From assembly GCF_001703635.1 (NCBI RefSeq), contig NZ_LQZT01000049.1:156389-220388 (forward strand): a stretch of 64,000 bases of DNA, written 5' to 3'. The number at the start of each line of letters is the position of its first letter. Within the stretch, counting starts at the first letter, position 1. Below are positions 9,681 through 18,905 of this stretch, piece by piece. Under the pieces are notes generated by a model. It did not search any database, had not been told where the DNA came from, and was given only the letters and a program-made list of their open reading frames with translations. The DNA is from Parahoeflea olei (lineage in GTDB: Bacteria; Pseudomonadota; Alphaproteobacteria; Rhizobiales; Rhizobiaceae). The position numbers and the translations under genes were made by a program.

Positions 9681-10769
9681 CTACCCATCCTCCTTGTGGA
9701 GAAGCACTGTCGTCCCCAACGCCGATGCGACCACGACCGGAAGCCAGGCCGCGACCACAGGCGGAATGGTCCCGGCATTCGCAAATGCCTGGATCAATTC
9801 GGATACGACATAAAGCACGAAGCCCGCGAGGATGCCACCCAGAATGGCCGTCAAAGATTGGCCAAAGCGAACAAATTTGAGCGAAACCATGGCCGCGATC
9901 AGCGTCATCGCCGCCAAAAGCGCCGGCTGGGCCAGCAAACGGTGGAATTGCATCTCGTAACTGGTCGCCGGAAGCCCAAAAGACTTCGCTGTGGCAATTT
10001 TCCCACCAAGCTCGAAAAACGGAACGGTCTCGGCGGAAGTCAGTGATTCGCCAACGAATTCAGCCTTCAGATTGGTCGGAACCGTGGCCGAATCGAGGCT
10101 CTCGACCGGCTCCGAGCGGCGGATCCGCTTGACCCCGGTCAGCTCCCACACGCCGTCGCCCAGGACCGCGCTCTCGGCCTCCAGCCGTTCGCGGATCCGC
10201 TGGTCCTTGTCGAACAGGAAGAAGGTCGCGTCCGACAGCCGCGTGCCGCCGTCCGAGGTCGCCCGGGCGCCGAGCACGGTATCGCCCTCGGCGGTCCGCT
10301 GCCGCAGCCACGGCGCGCCCGAATCCGTCTGCCGAGAGCCCAGATTGCGCTCGACAACGATGCTTTCGGCCGTCTGCAGCGCATAGGCGGCGAAGGTGTT
10401 GAGCGCGGTGATCGACAGCGCGCCGATCAGCAGGTTGGCGGCGATCAGCGGCGCCAGGAACTGCCAGGCCGACACGCCAGCCGCGCGGGTGACCACGAGC
10501 TCGTATTTGCGATTGAGCTGCAGAAGCGTGGCGATCGAGGCGATCAGCACCACGAAGGGAATCAGCGCCTGCAGAACGGTCGGCACCCGCAGCAGCGAGA
10601 TCAGCAGTCCGAGCGCAACCGTGTAGTCCTCCGACACCGACAGCCGCCGGCCGGATTCGTTGAAATCCACCAGAAAGATCAGGAACAGGATCGCCAGGCA
10701 GTAGGAGGCGAAGGTCACCATGTAGCGCCGGAAAAAATAGCGCGAAAGCGTCTGGACCAGGAAGCTCAT
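9681..10769 (-). CDS. lptG: LPS export ABC transporter permease LptG
   Basis: One of the two inner-membrane permeases that, with the LptB ATPase (not in this window), extract LPS from the membrane. The 362-residue protein has the YjgP/YjgQ layout: three membrane segments, a periplasmic beta-jellyroll (about 120-260) and three further membrane segments. The start overlaps the lptF stop by four bases (ATGA), and the stop lies against the lptD ribosome binding site, so lptF-lptG-lptD form one translationally coupled unit. Confidence 0.93.
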   Translation of the reverse strand: MSFLVQTLSRYFFRRYMVTFASYCLAILFLIFLVDFNESGRRLSVSEDYTVALGLLISLLRVPTVLQALIPFVVLIASIATLLQLNRKYELVVTRAAGVSAWQFLAPLIAANLLIGALSITALNTFAAYALQTAESIVVERNLGSRQTDSGAPWLRQRTAEGDTVLGARATSDGGTRLSDATFFLFDKDQRIRERLEAESAVLGDGVWELTGVKRIRRSEPVESLDSATVPTNLKAEFVGESLTSAETVPFFELGGKIATAKSFGLPATSYEMQFHRLLAQPALLAAMTLIAAMVSLKFVRFGQSLTAILGGILAGFVLYVVSELIQAFANAGTIPPVVAAWLPVVVASALGTTVLLHKEDG

Positions 10770-11965
10770 GCCGGCGGACCGTCCGGTGCGGCATCATTGT
10801 CGCCCCGCCGGCGCTGGAACTGGGCGGCGACGAGATCGAACAGCCGGGCATTGACCCGCGCCCAGCCGCGCGGAATCGTCAGCGCCTTGCCGGTCAGGGC
10901 AAGATAGCCGAACACCACGATCATCGTCAGCGGGATGCCGTAGGTCAGGTATTCGAGCAGTTTGCTGGAGCCCGCCTCGTCGGCGCTGTAGAATCCGAAG
11001 CCGCGCGCGCTGATGGTGATCGCCGCGACGATGGCGATGTTCTGGAACTGCTCGTTGCGGTTGGAGCGCGCCTTGCCGAGAAAGACGAAGGAGACCAGGC
11101 CGAAGGAGAGCGGATAGAGCCAGGTGGAAAACCGCTCCGTCAGCTCCTGCTTGATGATGAAGGGCGCGTTCTTGACGTAGTAGTCGTCGGCGTCCGGGGC
11201 GAGCAGATAGGAGGTCTCGCGCTCCTTGGGCCGTCGCACGGCCGCCTGGCCGGCGGGCACGAAGGCAGCCATGTCGAGCGCATAGGAGGTGAAGGTGACG
11301 ACCGAGATCTGGTTGTTGGTGAGGTTGCGCTGCTGCAGTTCTCCATCGACCAGGTAGAGAATGCGCTTGTCGCCGGAGGTCCGGATCACGCCGCTGCGGG
11401 CGTAATAGATGGTCTCGTTGCCCTCGGTGCGGGAATCGGCGAGGAAGATGCCGCCGAGTTCACCGCCGGGCAGCTTCTCGTTGACCTGCACATAGAGCCC
11501 GTCCTCGAGCTGCATGAAGGTGCCCGAGCGCACCGCGACCGAAAACAGGTCGGATTGCGCCTGCGCGAGCACGTCGTAGAGCTTGCGGTTCGACCACGGT
11601 TCGACGAAATGGCTCAGCAGCAGCACCATGATCGAGCCGACCACCGACAGGACCATCACCGGCTTGAGCACGGTGGCGGGCGTGACGCCAGCGGCTTCCA
11701 CCACCACGAGCTCGCTGTCGGCATTCATGCCCGACAGCACCTGGCTCACGCCGATCAGCACCGCAAAGGGCGTGACGATCGCCAGCACCGAGGGGATCAG
11801 CGTGGCCGCGAGCATCATGAAGGCGCCGAGCGCCTGCCCGGTGGTGGTCAGAACGTCGACGCGGATCAGCACCTGCGTGGTCATCACCAGCAGCGTGACC
11901 GAGGTCAGCGACCAGAACGACAACAGGCACATGCGGCGCAGGATGTAACGTTCGATTTGCTTCAT
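10766..11965 (-). CDS. lptF: LPS export ABC transporter permease LptF
   Basis: Partner permease of LptG, 399 residues, with the same 3+3 transmembrane layout around a periplasmic jellyroll. It begins MKQIERYILRRM, the usual N-terminus, and has a charged cytosolic tail (QFQRRRGDNDAAPDG). It is the first gene of the minus-strand lpt block and diverges from pepA across 349 bp, which should hold its promoter; I could not define -35/-10 boxes with confidence. Confidence 0.93.
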   Translation of the reverse strand: MKQIERYILRRMCLLSFWSLTSVTLLVMTTQVLIRVDVLTTTGQALGAFMMLAATLIPSVLAIVTPFAVLIGVSQVLSGMNADSELVVVEAAGVTPATVLKPVMVLSVVGSIMVLLLSHFVEPWSNRKLYDVLAQAQSDLFSVAVRSGTFMQLEDGLYVQVNEKLPGGELGGIFLADSRTEGNETIYYARSGVIRTSGDKRILYLVDGELQQRNLTNNQISVVTFTSYALDMAAFVPAGQAAVRRPKERETSYLLAPDADDYYVKNAPFIIKQELTERFSTWLYPLSFGLVSFVFLGKARSNRNEQFQNIAIVAAITISARGFGFYSADEAGSSKLLEYLTYGIPLTMIVVFGYLALTGKALTIPRGWARVNARLFDLVAAQFQRRRGDNDAAPDGPPA

Positions 11966-12314
11966 TGCGCCTTTCCGGGGGCAACTGGCGGATCACGCCG
12001 GGGCTTGCGTGATGCGGTGGGTGCTCTTGGAACACGGGCAGCATGCACGGAGCTTACTAAAACACAAATTGGATAATCTGTGGCAAACAAACGCGGTTAA
12101 CCGATTCTTGCGAGCCTGTCCCGCAAATGCCATAGTGCCCGCCGCGCAAGGGTTGCCGCACACGGGCCTGTCCGCGCGATGTGCCGCGGGTGACCCGTTT
12201 CGGGTCGGGCAGATCGCCCTTTCTCGTCACCAAACGCATATGGGCGCTTGCCTTCCGCCGCGAAAACGAGAACATCGGCGGCACAGAAAACCATGCCAAT
12301 CCAGTGGAGCCGTC
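11966..12314. other. intergenic region between lptF and pepA
   Basis: This 349-bp divergent region must hold the promoters of the lpt block and of pepA. A relatively AT-rich stretch around 12050-12110 is the most promoter-like part. A small hairpin (GACCCG-TTT-CGGGTC, near 12189) has no T tract. No small gene or RNA is recognised. Confidence 0.4.
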
Positions 12315-13805
12315 ATGTCGATCAGCATTGAAATCAGTTTTTCCAAATCCGTGAAAGTCTCAGGAGGACTGGTTGTCGCCATGGGTTCGGCAGCCGCACC
12401 GGTTTCGGAGGCGGCAAAGACTGTGGATCCCGGCGGGCGTCTCGAAAAGGCGGCCCGGGTCGGCGAATTTGCCGGCAAGGCGTTCTCGACCCTCGACGTG
12501 GTGGCGCCGGCCGACGCGCCGGCCGACCGGATTGCGCTGGTGGGAACCGGCGACCCCGCCAAGCTTTCGGCCCATGACTGGCTGCGCATCGGCGGCAAGG
12601 TCTTCGCGCTTTCCGGCAAGGCAAGGAAGCTCACCGTGCTTCTGGGCGAGGGTGACGTGCCGTCGGTCGAGGCGGTGGCCGACATCGCGCTCGGGCTGTT
12701 GCTGCGCTCCTACAGCTTCGACGCCTACAAGACCAAGAAGGGCGACGATGACGAGAAGGAGCCGCGCAGCCTCGAGGTGGTGATCCAGCATGCCGACGCG
12801 GCCGGCTGCAAGAAGGCCTTCGCGTCCCGTCAGGCCGTGGCGGAGGGGGTGACGCTGGCGCGCAACCTCGTCAACGAGCCCGCCAATGTGCTCGGCCCGG
12901 TGGAGTTCGCGGCCCGTGCCAAGGAACTCGAGGCGCTGGGCGTGACCGTCGAGATCCTGACCGAGAAGGAAATGAAGAAGCTCAGGATGGAGGCGCTGCT
13001 CGGCGTCTCGCTCGGTTCGGTCAGGCCGCCGCGGCTCGCGGTGATGCGCTGGCAGGGCGCCAAGGCCAAGGACAAGCCGGTGGCCTTCGTCGGCAAGGGC
13101 GTGGTGTTCGACACCGGCGGCATCTCGATCAAGCCCGCCGCCGGCATGGAAGACATGAAGGGCGACATGGGCGGCGCCGCCGCGGTCACCGGGCTCATGC
13201 ATGTGCTCGCCGCGCGCAAGGCCAAGGTCAATGCCGTGGGCATCATCGGGCTCGTTGAAAACATGCCCGACGGCGCCGCCCAGCGGCCCGGCGACATCGT
13301 CCGCTCGATGTCGGGCCAGACAATCGAGGTCATCAACACCGACGCCGAAGGCCGGCTGGTGCTGTGCGACGCGCTCACCTATTGCCAGGAAAAGTTCGAT
13401 CCGGCGATCATGATCAACCTGGCGACGCTGACCGGCGCGGTCATGGTCGCGCTCGGCCAGCACCATGCCGGCCTGTTCTCCAACAATGACGAGCTTTCCC
13501 AGGCCCTGACAAGGGCGGGGGAGGTGACCGAGGAGCGGGTCTGGCGGCTGCCGCTCAGCGCCGATTACGACAAGATGATCGATTCCAAGTTCGCCGACAT
13601 GAAGAACACCGGCGGCCGCTATGCCGGCTCGATCACCGCCGCGCAGTTCCTCAAGCGCTTCGTCAAGGATACGACCCCCTGGGCGCATCTCGACATCGCC
13701 GGCACCGCCATGGGCTCGCCCTCGACCGACATCAACCAGTCCTGGGCCTCCGGTTACGGTGTCCGGCTGCTCGACGAGCTGGTGCGCGCCAACTACGAAG
13801 GCTAG
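12315..13805 (+). CDS. pepA: leucyl aminopeptidase (M17 family)
   Basis: Cytosolic hexameric aminopeptidase that removes N-terminal residues and uses two divalent metal ions. The C-terminal catalytic domain shows GKGVVFDTGGISIKP, with metal and catalytic Lys/Asp residues, and the M17 signature NTDAEGRL. Starting at ATG 12315 (MSISIEISFS) gives 496 residues, the normal family size; frame-open sequence further upstream codes for an unrelated low-quality extension and is excluded. holC follows 5 bp later on the same strand, a common arrangement in alphaproteobacteria. Confidence 0.94.
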   Translation: MSISIEISFSKSVKVSGGLVVAMGSAAAPVSEAAKTVDPGGRLEKAARVGEFAGKAFSTLDVVAPADAPADRIALVGTGDPAKLSAHDWLRIGGKVFALSGKARKLTVLLGEGDVPSVEAVADIALGLLLRSYSFDAYKTKKGDDDEKEPRSLEVVIQHADAAGCKKAFASRQAVAEGVTLARNLVNEPANVLGPVEFAARAKELEALGVTVEILTEKEMKKLRMEALLGVSLGSVRPPRLAVMRWQGAKAKDKPVAFVGKGVVFDTGGISIKPAAGMEDMKGDMGGAAAVTGLMHVLAARKAKVNAVGIIGLVENMPDGAAQRPGDIVRSMSGQTIEVINTDAEGRLVLCDALTYCQEKFDPAIMINLATLTGAVMVALGQHHAGLFSNNDELSQALTRAGEVTEERVWRLPLSADYDKMIDSKFADMKNTGGRYAGSITAAQFLKRFVKDTTPWAHLDIAGTAMGSPSTDINQSWASGYGVRLLDELVRANYEG

Positions 13806-13810
13806 CTCCG

Positions 13811-14260
13811 GTGGCCGAGGTCCTGTTCTACCACCTGACGGAATCGCGGCTCGAGGACGCGTTGCCGCCGTTGCTCGAGAAGAGCCTCGAGCGCGGCTGG
13901 CGCGTGTCGGTGCATCTGGGCAGCGAGGAGCGCTGTTCCGCCCTCGACAATCATCTGTGGACCTATCGCGAGGACAGTTTCCTGCCGCATGGCGTGGCGC
14001 AGGGGCCGCATGCGACGCGCCAGCCGGTGCTTCTGACGCAAGCGCCGGAGGCCGCCAACGGCGCCACCGTGCGCTTCGTGGCCGACAGCGCCGAGATCCC
14101 CGATCTCGACGGGGTCGAGCGCCTGGTGATGATGTTCGACGGCCATGACCAGATCCAGCTCGACGCCGCCCGGCGGCAGTGGAAGGAGCTCAAGTCCGGC
14201 GGCCACACGCTCACCTACTGGCAGCAGACCCCCGACCGGCGCTGGCAGAAGAAGGCCTGA
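13811..14260 (+). CDS. holC: DNA polymerase III subunit chi
   Basis: The chi subunit links the clamp loader to single-stranded DNA-binding protein at the fork. This 149-residue protein has the HolC fold sequence: an N-terminal strand-helix FYHLTESRLEDALPPLLEKS, the motif LWTYREDSFLPHG (49-61), and a C-terminal YWQQTPDRRWQKKA close to other family members. The start is GTG, five bases after the pepA stop. A strong hairpin just downstream ends the transcript. Confidence 0.92.
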   Translation: MAEVLFYHLTESRLEDALPPLLEKSLERGWRVSVHLGSEERCSALDNHLWTYREDSFLPHGVAQGPHATRQPVLLTQAPEAANGATVRFVADSAEIPDLDGVERLVMMFDGHDQIQLDAARRQWKELKSGGHTLTYWQQTPDRRWQKKA

Positions 14261-14283
14261 GCCGCGTCCCCGTTTCGCTCATG

Positions 14284-14320
14284 AAGAAGCCCGCGGAACC
14301 GGTGTTCCGCGGGCTTCTTT
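14284..14320. terminator. rho-independent terminator after holC
   Basis: A perfect 14-bp stem (GAAGCCCGCGGAAC at 14286-14299, complement at 14304-14317) with the loop CGGT is followed on the plus strand by TTTCTT. It lies between the converging genes holC and the chemoreceptor, so it may serve both directions. Confidence 0.8.
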
Positions 14321-14352
14321 CTTCAGAACATGCCGTGCCGACGGCACGAGGA

Positions 14353-16173
14353 TCAGAACTCTTCCCAGTCCGACATGTCGACGGCGGCATTGCCCTGGAC
14401 GGCCGCGCGCTGCGGTGTGCGGGCCTGGGCCGGAACGGGGGCAGGGGGCGTCTGCCGGGGCGCGCGTGCGGCGCCGTTGGCGACCGCGACCGCGTGCCCG
14501 GCGGAACGGTCGGCGGTGCGGGCGGTGCTGCTGCCGGTCTTGAACCGCGACAGCAGCGAAAACAGCGAAGCCGCCTCCTGGGCCAGGTTGTGGCTCGCGG
14601 CGGTCGACTGTTCCACCATCGCCGCATTCTGCTGGTTGCCCTGGTCCATGGCGCCGATCGCGGTGTTGATCTCGTTGATTCCGGTCGCCTGTTCGCGCGA
14701 GCCGGTGACGATCGCCTGCACATTGGCATTGATCATCTGCACCTGCTCAACGATTTTGGCGAGCGCCTGTCCGGTTTCGCCGACCAGGGCCACGCCGCTT
14801 CTGACCTGGCCGCCCGAGGCGGTGATCAGGCCCTTGATTTCCTTGGCGGCGGTGGCGGTGCGCTGCGCCAGTTCCCGCACTTCCTGCGCGACCACGGCAA
14901 ATCCGCGGCCGGCTTCGCCCGCGCGCGCCGCCTCGACCCCGGCATTGAGCGCGAGCAGGTTGGTCTGGAAGGCGATTTCGTCGATGACGTTGATGATGCT
15001 GGTGATGGATTTCGAGGAGGTCTCGATCTCGGCCATGGCTTGCACGGCGCGCTCGACCACCACGCCCGAATTCTCCGCGTCGCCTTTGGTCTTGGCGACC
15101 AGTTGGCCCGCTTCCTCGGCGCGCTGGCTCGAAGATGCGATCGCGCCGGTGATGTGCTCGATCGCCGCCGCCGATTCCTCGACCGAGGCCGCCTGGCTCT
15201 CCGTCCGCTTGGCAAGATCGTCCGCGGCCGTGCGGATTTCCTCCGCGCTCGCCGAAATGGTGCGCGCGTTCTCGGACACGGTCTCCATCGCGTCGCAGAG
15301 CTGGCGGTTGGCCTTGTTGAAATTGACCCTGAGCGGCTCCAGTGCGGGCAGGAACGACGTGCCGATCTGGATGGAGAGATCGCCGTCGGCCATCAGTTCG
15401 AGGCCGGTCGAAAGCTCTTCGACATTCTGGACCCGCTCGCTCACGTCGGTGGCGAACTTGACCACCTTGAAGACCCGGCCATTGACATCGAAGATCGGAT
15501 TGTAGGTGGCCTGGATATGCACCTTGCGACCGCCCTTGCCGATGCGCAGGCATTCGGCGGAGACGAACTCGCCGGAGCCGAGCTTCCTCCATAAATCCTG
15601 ATAGTCGCGGCTTTGCGCATAGGACGCTTCGCAGAACATCCGGTGGTGCTTGCCGACAATCTCGTCCGCGCTGTAGCCCATGGTCTGAAGGAAATTCTCG
15701 TTTGCCTTGATGATGCTGCCGTCCAGGTCGAATTCGATGACGGCCTGTGCGCGGTGAACGGCGGCCATGTTGCCGCGGTCCTCCGCCGACTTCCGCGTCT
15801 GGGCGGTGACGTCGGTCGCAAACTTCACCACCTTGTAGGGCTTGCCCCTGCGCATCACCGGATTGTAGGTCGCCTCGATCCAGATTTCCTTTCCGCTCTT
15901 GCCGATGCGCTTGTATTGCGACCGGTCGAATTCGCCCCGGCCGAGCTTCTTCCAGAAATCGGAATAGGCCTTTGTCCTGGCTTCATCCGGATCGACGAAA
16001 ATGCTGTGATGCTTGCCCCTGATCTCCTCGAGCGAATAGCCGACCAGGTGACAGAAGCTGTCGGTGGCGGTGAGAATGTTGCCCTGGATGTCGAACTCGA
16101 TGACGGCGAGCGACTTTCGCAGCGCATTGAGGATGTTGGCGTCGTCGGACGTGGGAAGAAAGTTGAGGTTCAT
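14353..16173 (-). CDS. cytosolic PAS-PAS methyl-accepting chemotaxis protein
   Basis: Chemoreceptor of 606 residues without signal peptide or membrane segments. Two PAS domains (about 15-125 and 137-247, each ending with a PAC-like YKVVKFATDV or FKVVKFATDV) are followed by a HAMP-like segment and a long coiled-coil signalling domain. Its tip EIAFQTNLLALNAGVEAARA binds CheA/CheW. The C-terminus SDWEEF resembles the pentapeptide tether for CheR/CheB. The PAS domains could hold heme or FAD, for redox or oxygen sensing; the ligand is unknown. The gene is a tandem paralogue of the next upstream gene. Confidence 0.92.
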   Translation of the reverse strand: MNLNFLPTSDDANILNALRKSLAVIEFDIQGNILTATDSFCHLVGYSLEEIRGKHHSIFVDPDEARTKAYSDFWKKLGRGEFDRSQYKRIGKSGKEIWIEATYNPVMRRGKPYKVVKFATDVTAQTRKSAEDRGNMAAVHRAQAVIEFDLDGSIIKANENFLQTMGYSADEIVGKHHRMFCEASYAQSRDYQDLWRKLGSGEFVSAECLRIGKGGRKVHIQATYNPIFDVNGRVFKVVKFATDVSERVQNVEELSTGLELMADGDLSIQIGTSFLPALEPLRVNFNKANRQLCDAMETVSENARTISASAEEIRTAADDLAKRTESQAASVEESAAAIEHITGAIASSSQRAEEAGQLVAKTKGDAENSGVVVERAVQAMAEIETSSKSITSIINVIDEIAFQTNLLALNAGVEAARAGEAGRGFAVVAQEVRELAQRTATAAKEIKGLITASGGQVRSGVALVGETGQALAKIVEQVQMINANVQAIVTGSREQATGINEINTAIGAMDQGNQQNAAMVEQSTAASHNLAQEAASLFSLLSRFKTGSSTARTADRSAGHAVAVANGAARAPRQTPPAPVPAQARTPQRAAVQGNAAVDMSDWEEF

Positions 16174-16311
16174 GGTTTCGGCTCCAGCGATCGGTCAGGA
16201 CGCGCATTTTCCCTCATGCCGCAAAGCCCATGCCCAACCTTCGGGTAACGGCAATCACGTTCCGGTGCCCGTTGGCACAGACGATCGCGATATGGATCGA
16301 AGCTCGCAGAA

Positions 16312-16331
16312 CCGGGTGTCGGAAACGTTAA
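16312..16331 (-). promoter_or_regulatory. 20-bp motif upstream of the first chemoreceptor gene
   Basis: The plus-strand sequence ccgggtgtNNgaaacgttaa occurs 139 bases before the receptor start codon and again, with 18 of 20 bases identical, before the paralogous receptor. Equal orientation and similar distance suggest a shared promoter or activator site, but it could be simple duplication carry-over. Confidence 0.4.
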
Positions 16332-16513
16332 TGGGAAATGCTAAAATACTGCGATTTCTGATGGTTAGGTGTCGGAAGTCAAGTTTCTGCGGCACTATGG
16401 TTTACGGTTTGCTTGGCGGCTATGGCAGCTTCTGGGTGCTGTGCTTTCCGGAAGGGGCATGGTGAGGCTCAGGGCCCTGCGGGTGGTGATCGTCCGTCCG
16501 CCGTCCGCATCGG

Positions 16514-16547
16514 AAAGCCCCGCGGGCGCGATGGCCTGCGGGGCTTC
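16514..16547 (-). terminator. terminator of the second chemoreceptor gene
   Basis: A GC-rich hairpin with arms at 16515-16527 and 16534-16546 (AAGCCCCGC against GCGGGGCTT plus further pairs, one wobble). On the minus strand the stem ends in CTTT. It lies 66 bp after the stop codon of the receptor gene at 16613. Confidence 0.6.
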
Positions 16548-16612
16548 TCATGAGCGAGGTCGGGAGAGCCCGGGGCGGCCGCTTCAGGCCATCCGGCGGA
16601 CGCTGCCGGGTC

Positions 16613-18406
16613 TCAGAACTCTTCCCAGTCAGACATGTCGACGGCGGCATTGCCCTGAACGGCGGCCCTTTGCGGGCGCGCCTGGGGTGCCTTGCGCTGG
16701 GCAACGGACGGAGCGTGCTGCGCCGAGCTTGCGACGAGCGCGGGTGCGGGTGCGCGGCCACTGCCGTTGGTCTTGAACTGCGAGACCAGCCTGAACAGCG
16801 AATCGGTCTGTTGCGCCAGGCTGTGGCTGGCGGCGGTGGATTGCTCGACCATCGCCGCATTTTGTTGCGTGCCCTGGTCCATGGCGTTGATGGCGGTGTT
16901 GATTTCGCCGAGCCCGGTCGACTGTTCGCGCGCGCCGGTGACGATGGCCGCGACATTGGTGTTGATCAACTGGACCTGCTCGACGATGTTGGCGAGCGCC
17001 TTGCCGGTTTCGTCGACCAGTCCCACGCCGCTCTTGACCTGGTTGCCCGACGCGGTGATCAGGCCCTTGATCTCCTTGGCGGCGGTGGCGGTGCGCTGCG
17101 CGAGTTCGCGCACTTCCTGGGCGACCACGGCAAAGCCGCGACCGGCTTCGCCCGCCCGCGCCGCCTCGACGCCGGCATTGAGCGCGAGCAGGTTGGTCTG
17201 GAAGGCGATCTCGTCGATCACGTTGATGATGTTGGTGATCGCCTTCGAGGAGTTTTCGATCTCGGCCATGGCGATGACGGCGCGTTCGACCACTTCCCCC
17301 GAGATTTCGGCGTCCTTCCTGGTCTTGGCGACCAGTTGGCCGGCTTCTTCCGCTCGCTGGCTGGAAGAGGTGATGGCGCCGGTGATTTCCTCGAGCGCTG
17401 CGGCGGATTCTTCGACCGAAGCGGCCTGGCGCTCCGTCCGCTTGGCCAGATCATCCGCGGCCGAGCGGATTTCGTCCGCATTGGCCGAAATGGTCCGGGC
17501 GTTCTCGGATACGGCTTCCATGGCATCGCAAAGCTGCTGGTTGGCCTTGTTGAAATGCACCCTGAGCGGCTCCAGCGCCTGCAGGAAGGGTTCATCGATG
17601 TGGACGGTCAGGTCGCCTCCGGCCATGCGCTCGAGGCCGCCCGAGAGCGTTTCGACATTGTTCACGCGCGCGGTCACGTCGGTGGCGAACTTGACCACCT
17701 TGAACACCCGGCCGTCGGCGTCGAAGATCGGATTGTAGGTTGCCTGGATGTAGACCTTGCGGCCACCCTTGCCGATGCGCAGGAATTCGTCGGATATGAA
17801 TTCGCCCGAGCTCAGCTTCTTCCAGAATTGCTCGTACTCGGCGGTCTGCGTGTAAGTGCTGTTGCAGAACATGCGGTGGTGCTTTCCCGCGATTTCAGCC
17901 GCAGTGTAGCCGAGCGCGTTCAGGAAGTTCTCGTTGGCCGTGATGATGCTGCCATCGGGCCGAAACTCGATGATGGCCTGGGCGCGGTTGAGCGCGTTCA
18001 TCTTCCCGCCATCTTCCATGGCCTTGATCTTCTGGGCGGTGATGTCGGTCGCGAACTTGACGACCTTGTAGGGTTTTCCGCCCCGCAGGATCGGATTGTA
18101 GGTGGCCTCGATCCAGACCTCCTTGCCACCCTTGCCGATCCGTTTGTACTGGGCCTTTTCGAAATTGCCATCGCCAAGCCGTTTCCAGAACGCCGTATAG
18201 GCGGGGGAGGCGGCCTCGGTCGGATCGACAAAGATGCGATGGTGCTTGCCTTTGATGTCGGCGAGGTCATAGCCCATGGCCTGGCAGAACGCCTCGTTGG
18301 CGGTCAGGACCGTCCCGCTCATGTCGAATTCGATCACGGCAAGGGATTTGCGCAGCGCGGTGACGATGTTGCGGTCGTCGGACGTCATGATGGTCTTGAA
18401 GCTCAT
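16613..18406 (-). CDS. cytosolic PAS-PAS methyl-accepting chemotaxis protein (paralogue)
   Basis: A 597-residue receptor with the same layout as its downstream neighbour: two PAS domains, a HAMP-like linker, a coiled-coil signalling domain with the same tip motif, and a C-terminal SDWEEF. The signalling domain is nearly identical to that of the paralogue while the PAS domains differ more, as expected for a tandem duplication with changing input. I start at ATG 18406 (MSFKTIMTSDD): GGAG stands ten bases upstream and the N-terminus then aligns with the paralogue. The open frame further upstream is noncoding in appearance. No transmembrane segment is seen. Confidence 0.92.
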   Translation of the reverse strand: MSFKTIMTSDDRNIVTALRKSLAVIEFDMSGTVLTANEAFCQAMGYDLADIKGKHHRIFVDPTEAASPAYTAFWKRLGDGNFEKAQYKRIGKGGKEVWIEATYNPILRGGKPYKVVKFATDITAQKIKAMEDGGKMNALNRAQAIIEFRPDGSIITANENFLNALGYTAAEIAGKHHRMFCNSTYTQTAEYEQFWKKLSSGEFISDEFLRIGKGGRKVYIQATYNPIFDADGRVFKVVKFATDVTARVNNVETLSGGLERMAGGDLTVHIDEPFLQALEPLRVHFNKANQQLCDAMEAVSENARTISANADEIRSAADDLAKRTERQAASVEESAAALEEITGAITSSSQRAEEAGQLVAKTRKDAEISGEVVERAVIAMAEIENSSKAITNIINVIDEIAFQTNLLALNAGVEAARAGEAGRGFAVVAQEVRELAQRTATAAKEIKGLITASGNQVKSGVGLVDETGKALANIVEQVQLINTNVAAIVTGAREQSTGLGEINTAINAMDQGTQQNAAMVEQSTAASHSLAQQTDSLFRLVSQFKTNGSGRAPAPALVASSAQHAPSVAQRKAPQARPQRAAVQGNAAVDMSDWEEF

Positions 18407-18905
18407 TCTGGTTTCTCCGGCTTCGTGGCGACCACCTGTGCGTTGAAGACCGTTCTTCATTGCGCAGCGGTCCTTCGCGCCCGTCAGAATCGCCGGGCAA
18501 ATCAACACTTTGTTCGAGATCAAAATTGCAAGCCCGGGTGTGTGAAACGTTAACGCGGGAACTGAAATGGCACTATGAGAAATCGGTAAAGTACCCCCAA
18601 ATACTAGTAGTTTGCCAAGAAAACAGGCATTGCACGCGCTGGTTATGAAGCTTCTGGTTGAGTGTGTGAATAAAACCGTTAAAAAAAGACGCTGGCGTGT
18701 TTGGGAAATGTTAACCATACCACCGGGAACATCAACATCTCGGACGTATCCAGGCCGCCGATACGGACGTTTCCGGGCATCCGCAGGGGCTCAAACAGCG
18801 CAGGACCGGGGCGAAGCAAGGCTTTCGGGCGCCATGCGGGTGGCAATGAGTCGCCACTCTGGCGTGCGGGTGACGACCCGCGGCAGCCCGCGGGCGCTTC
18901 GGCCG
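18407..18905. other. intergenic region upstream of the second chemoreceptor gene
   Basis: This 499-bp stretch separates the end of the efflux operon from the receptor gene on the same strand. It is clearly AT-richer than its surroundings between about 18500 and 18720 and contains the shared 20-bp motif (18534-18553). Near 18868-18895 are two short GC hairpins without T tracts. No gene is supported. Confidence 0.45.
18534..18553 (-). promoter_or_regulatory. 20-bp motif upstream of the second chemoreceptor gene
   Basis: Copy of the element at 16312-16331 (ccgggtgt, two variable bases, gaaacgttaa), here 128 bases before the start codon. See that entry. Confidence 0.4.

Larger units (their letters stand above)
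16174..16612. other. intergenic region between the two chemoreceptor genes
   Basis: These 439 bp hold the terminator of the upstream receptor gene (16514-16547) and the promoter region of the downstream one. A 20-bp element at 16312-16331 recurs upstream of the paralogue at 18534-18553. No coding sequence is supported here. Confidence 0.5.

Noticed and set aside
16329..16345. CtrA-type TTAA-N7-TTAA site upstream of the first receptor
   Set aside because: The second half-site is not at the right spacing and is not TTAA; the same place in the paralogue lacks it as well.
16568..18553. Long plus-strand frame opposite the second chemoreceptor
   Set aside because: Antisense to a well-supported gene; its residues are a mirror of the receptor's codons.
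18568..18587. Sigma-54 promoter (TGGCAC-N5-TTGCA) upstream of the second receptor
   Set aside because: TGGCAC is present but the -12 element is missing and the orientation is away from the receptor gene.
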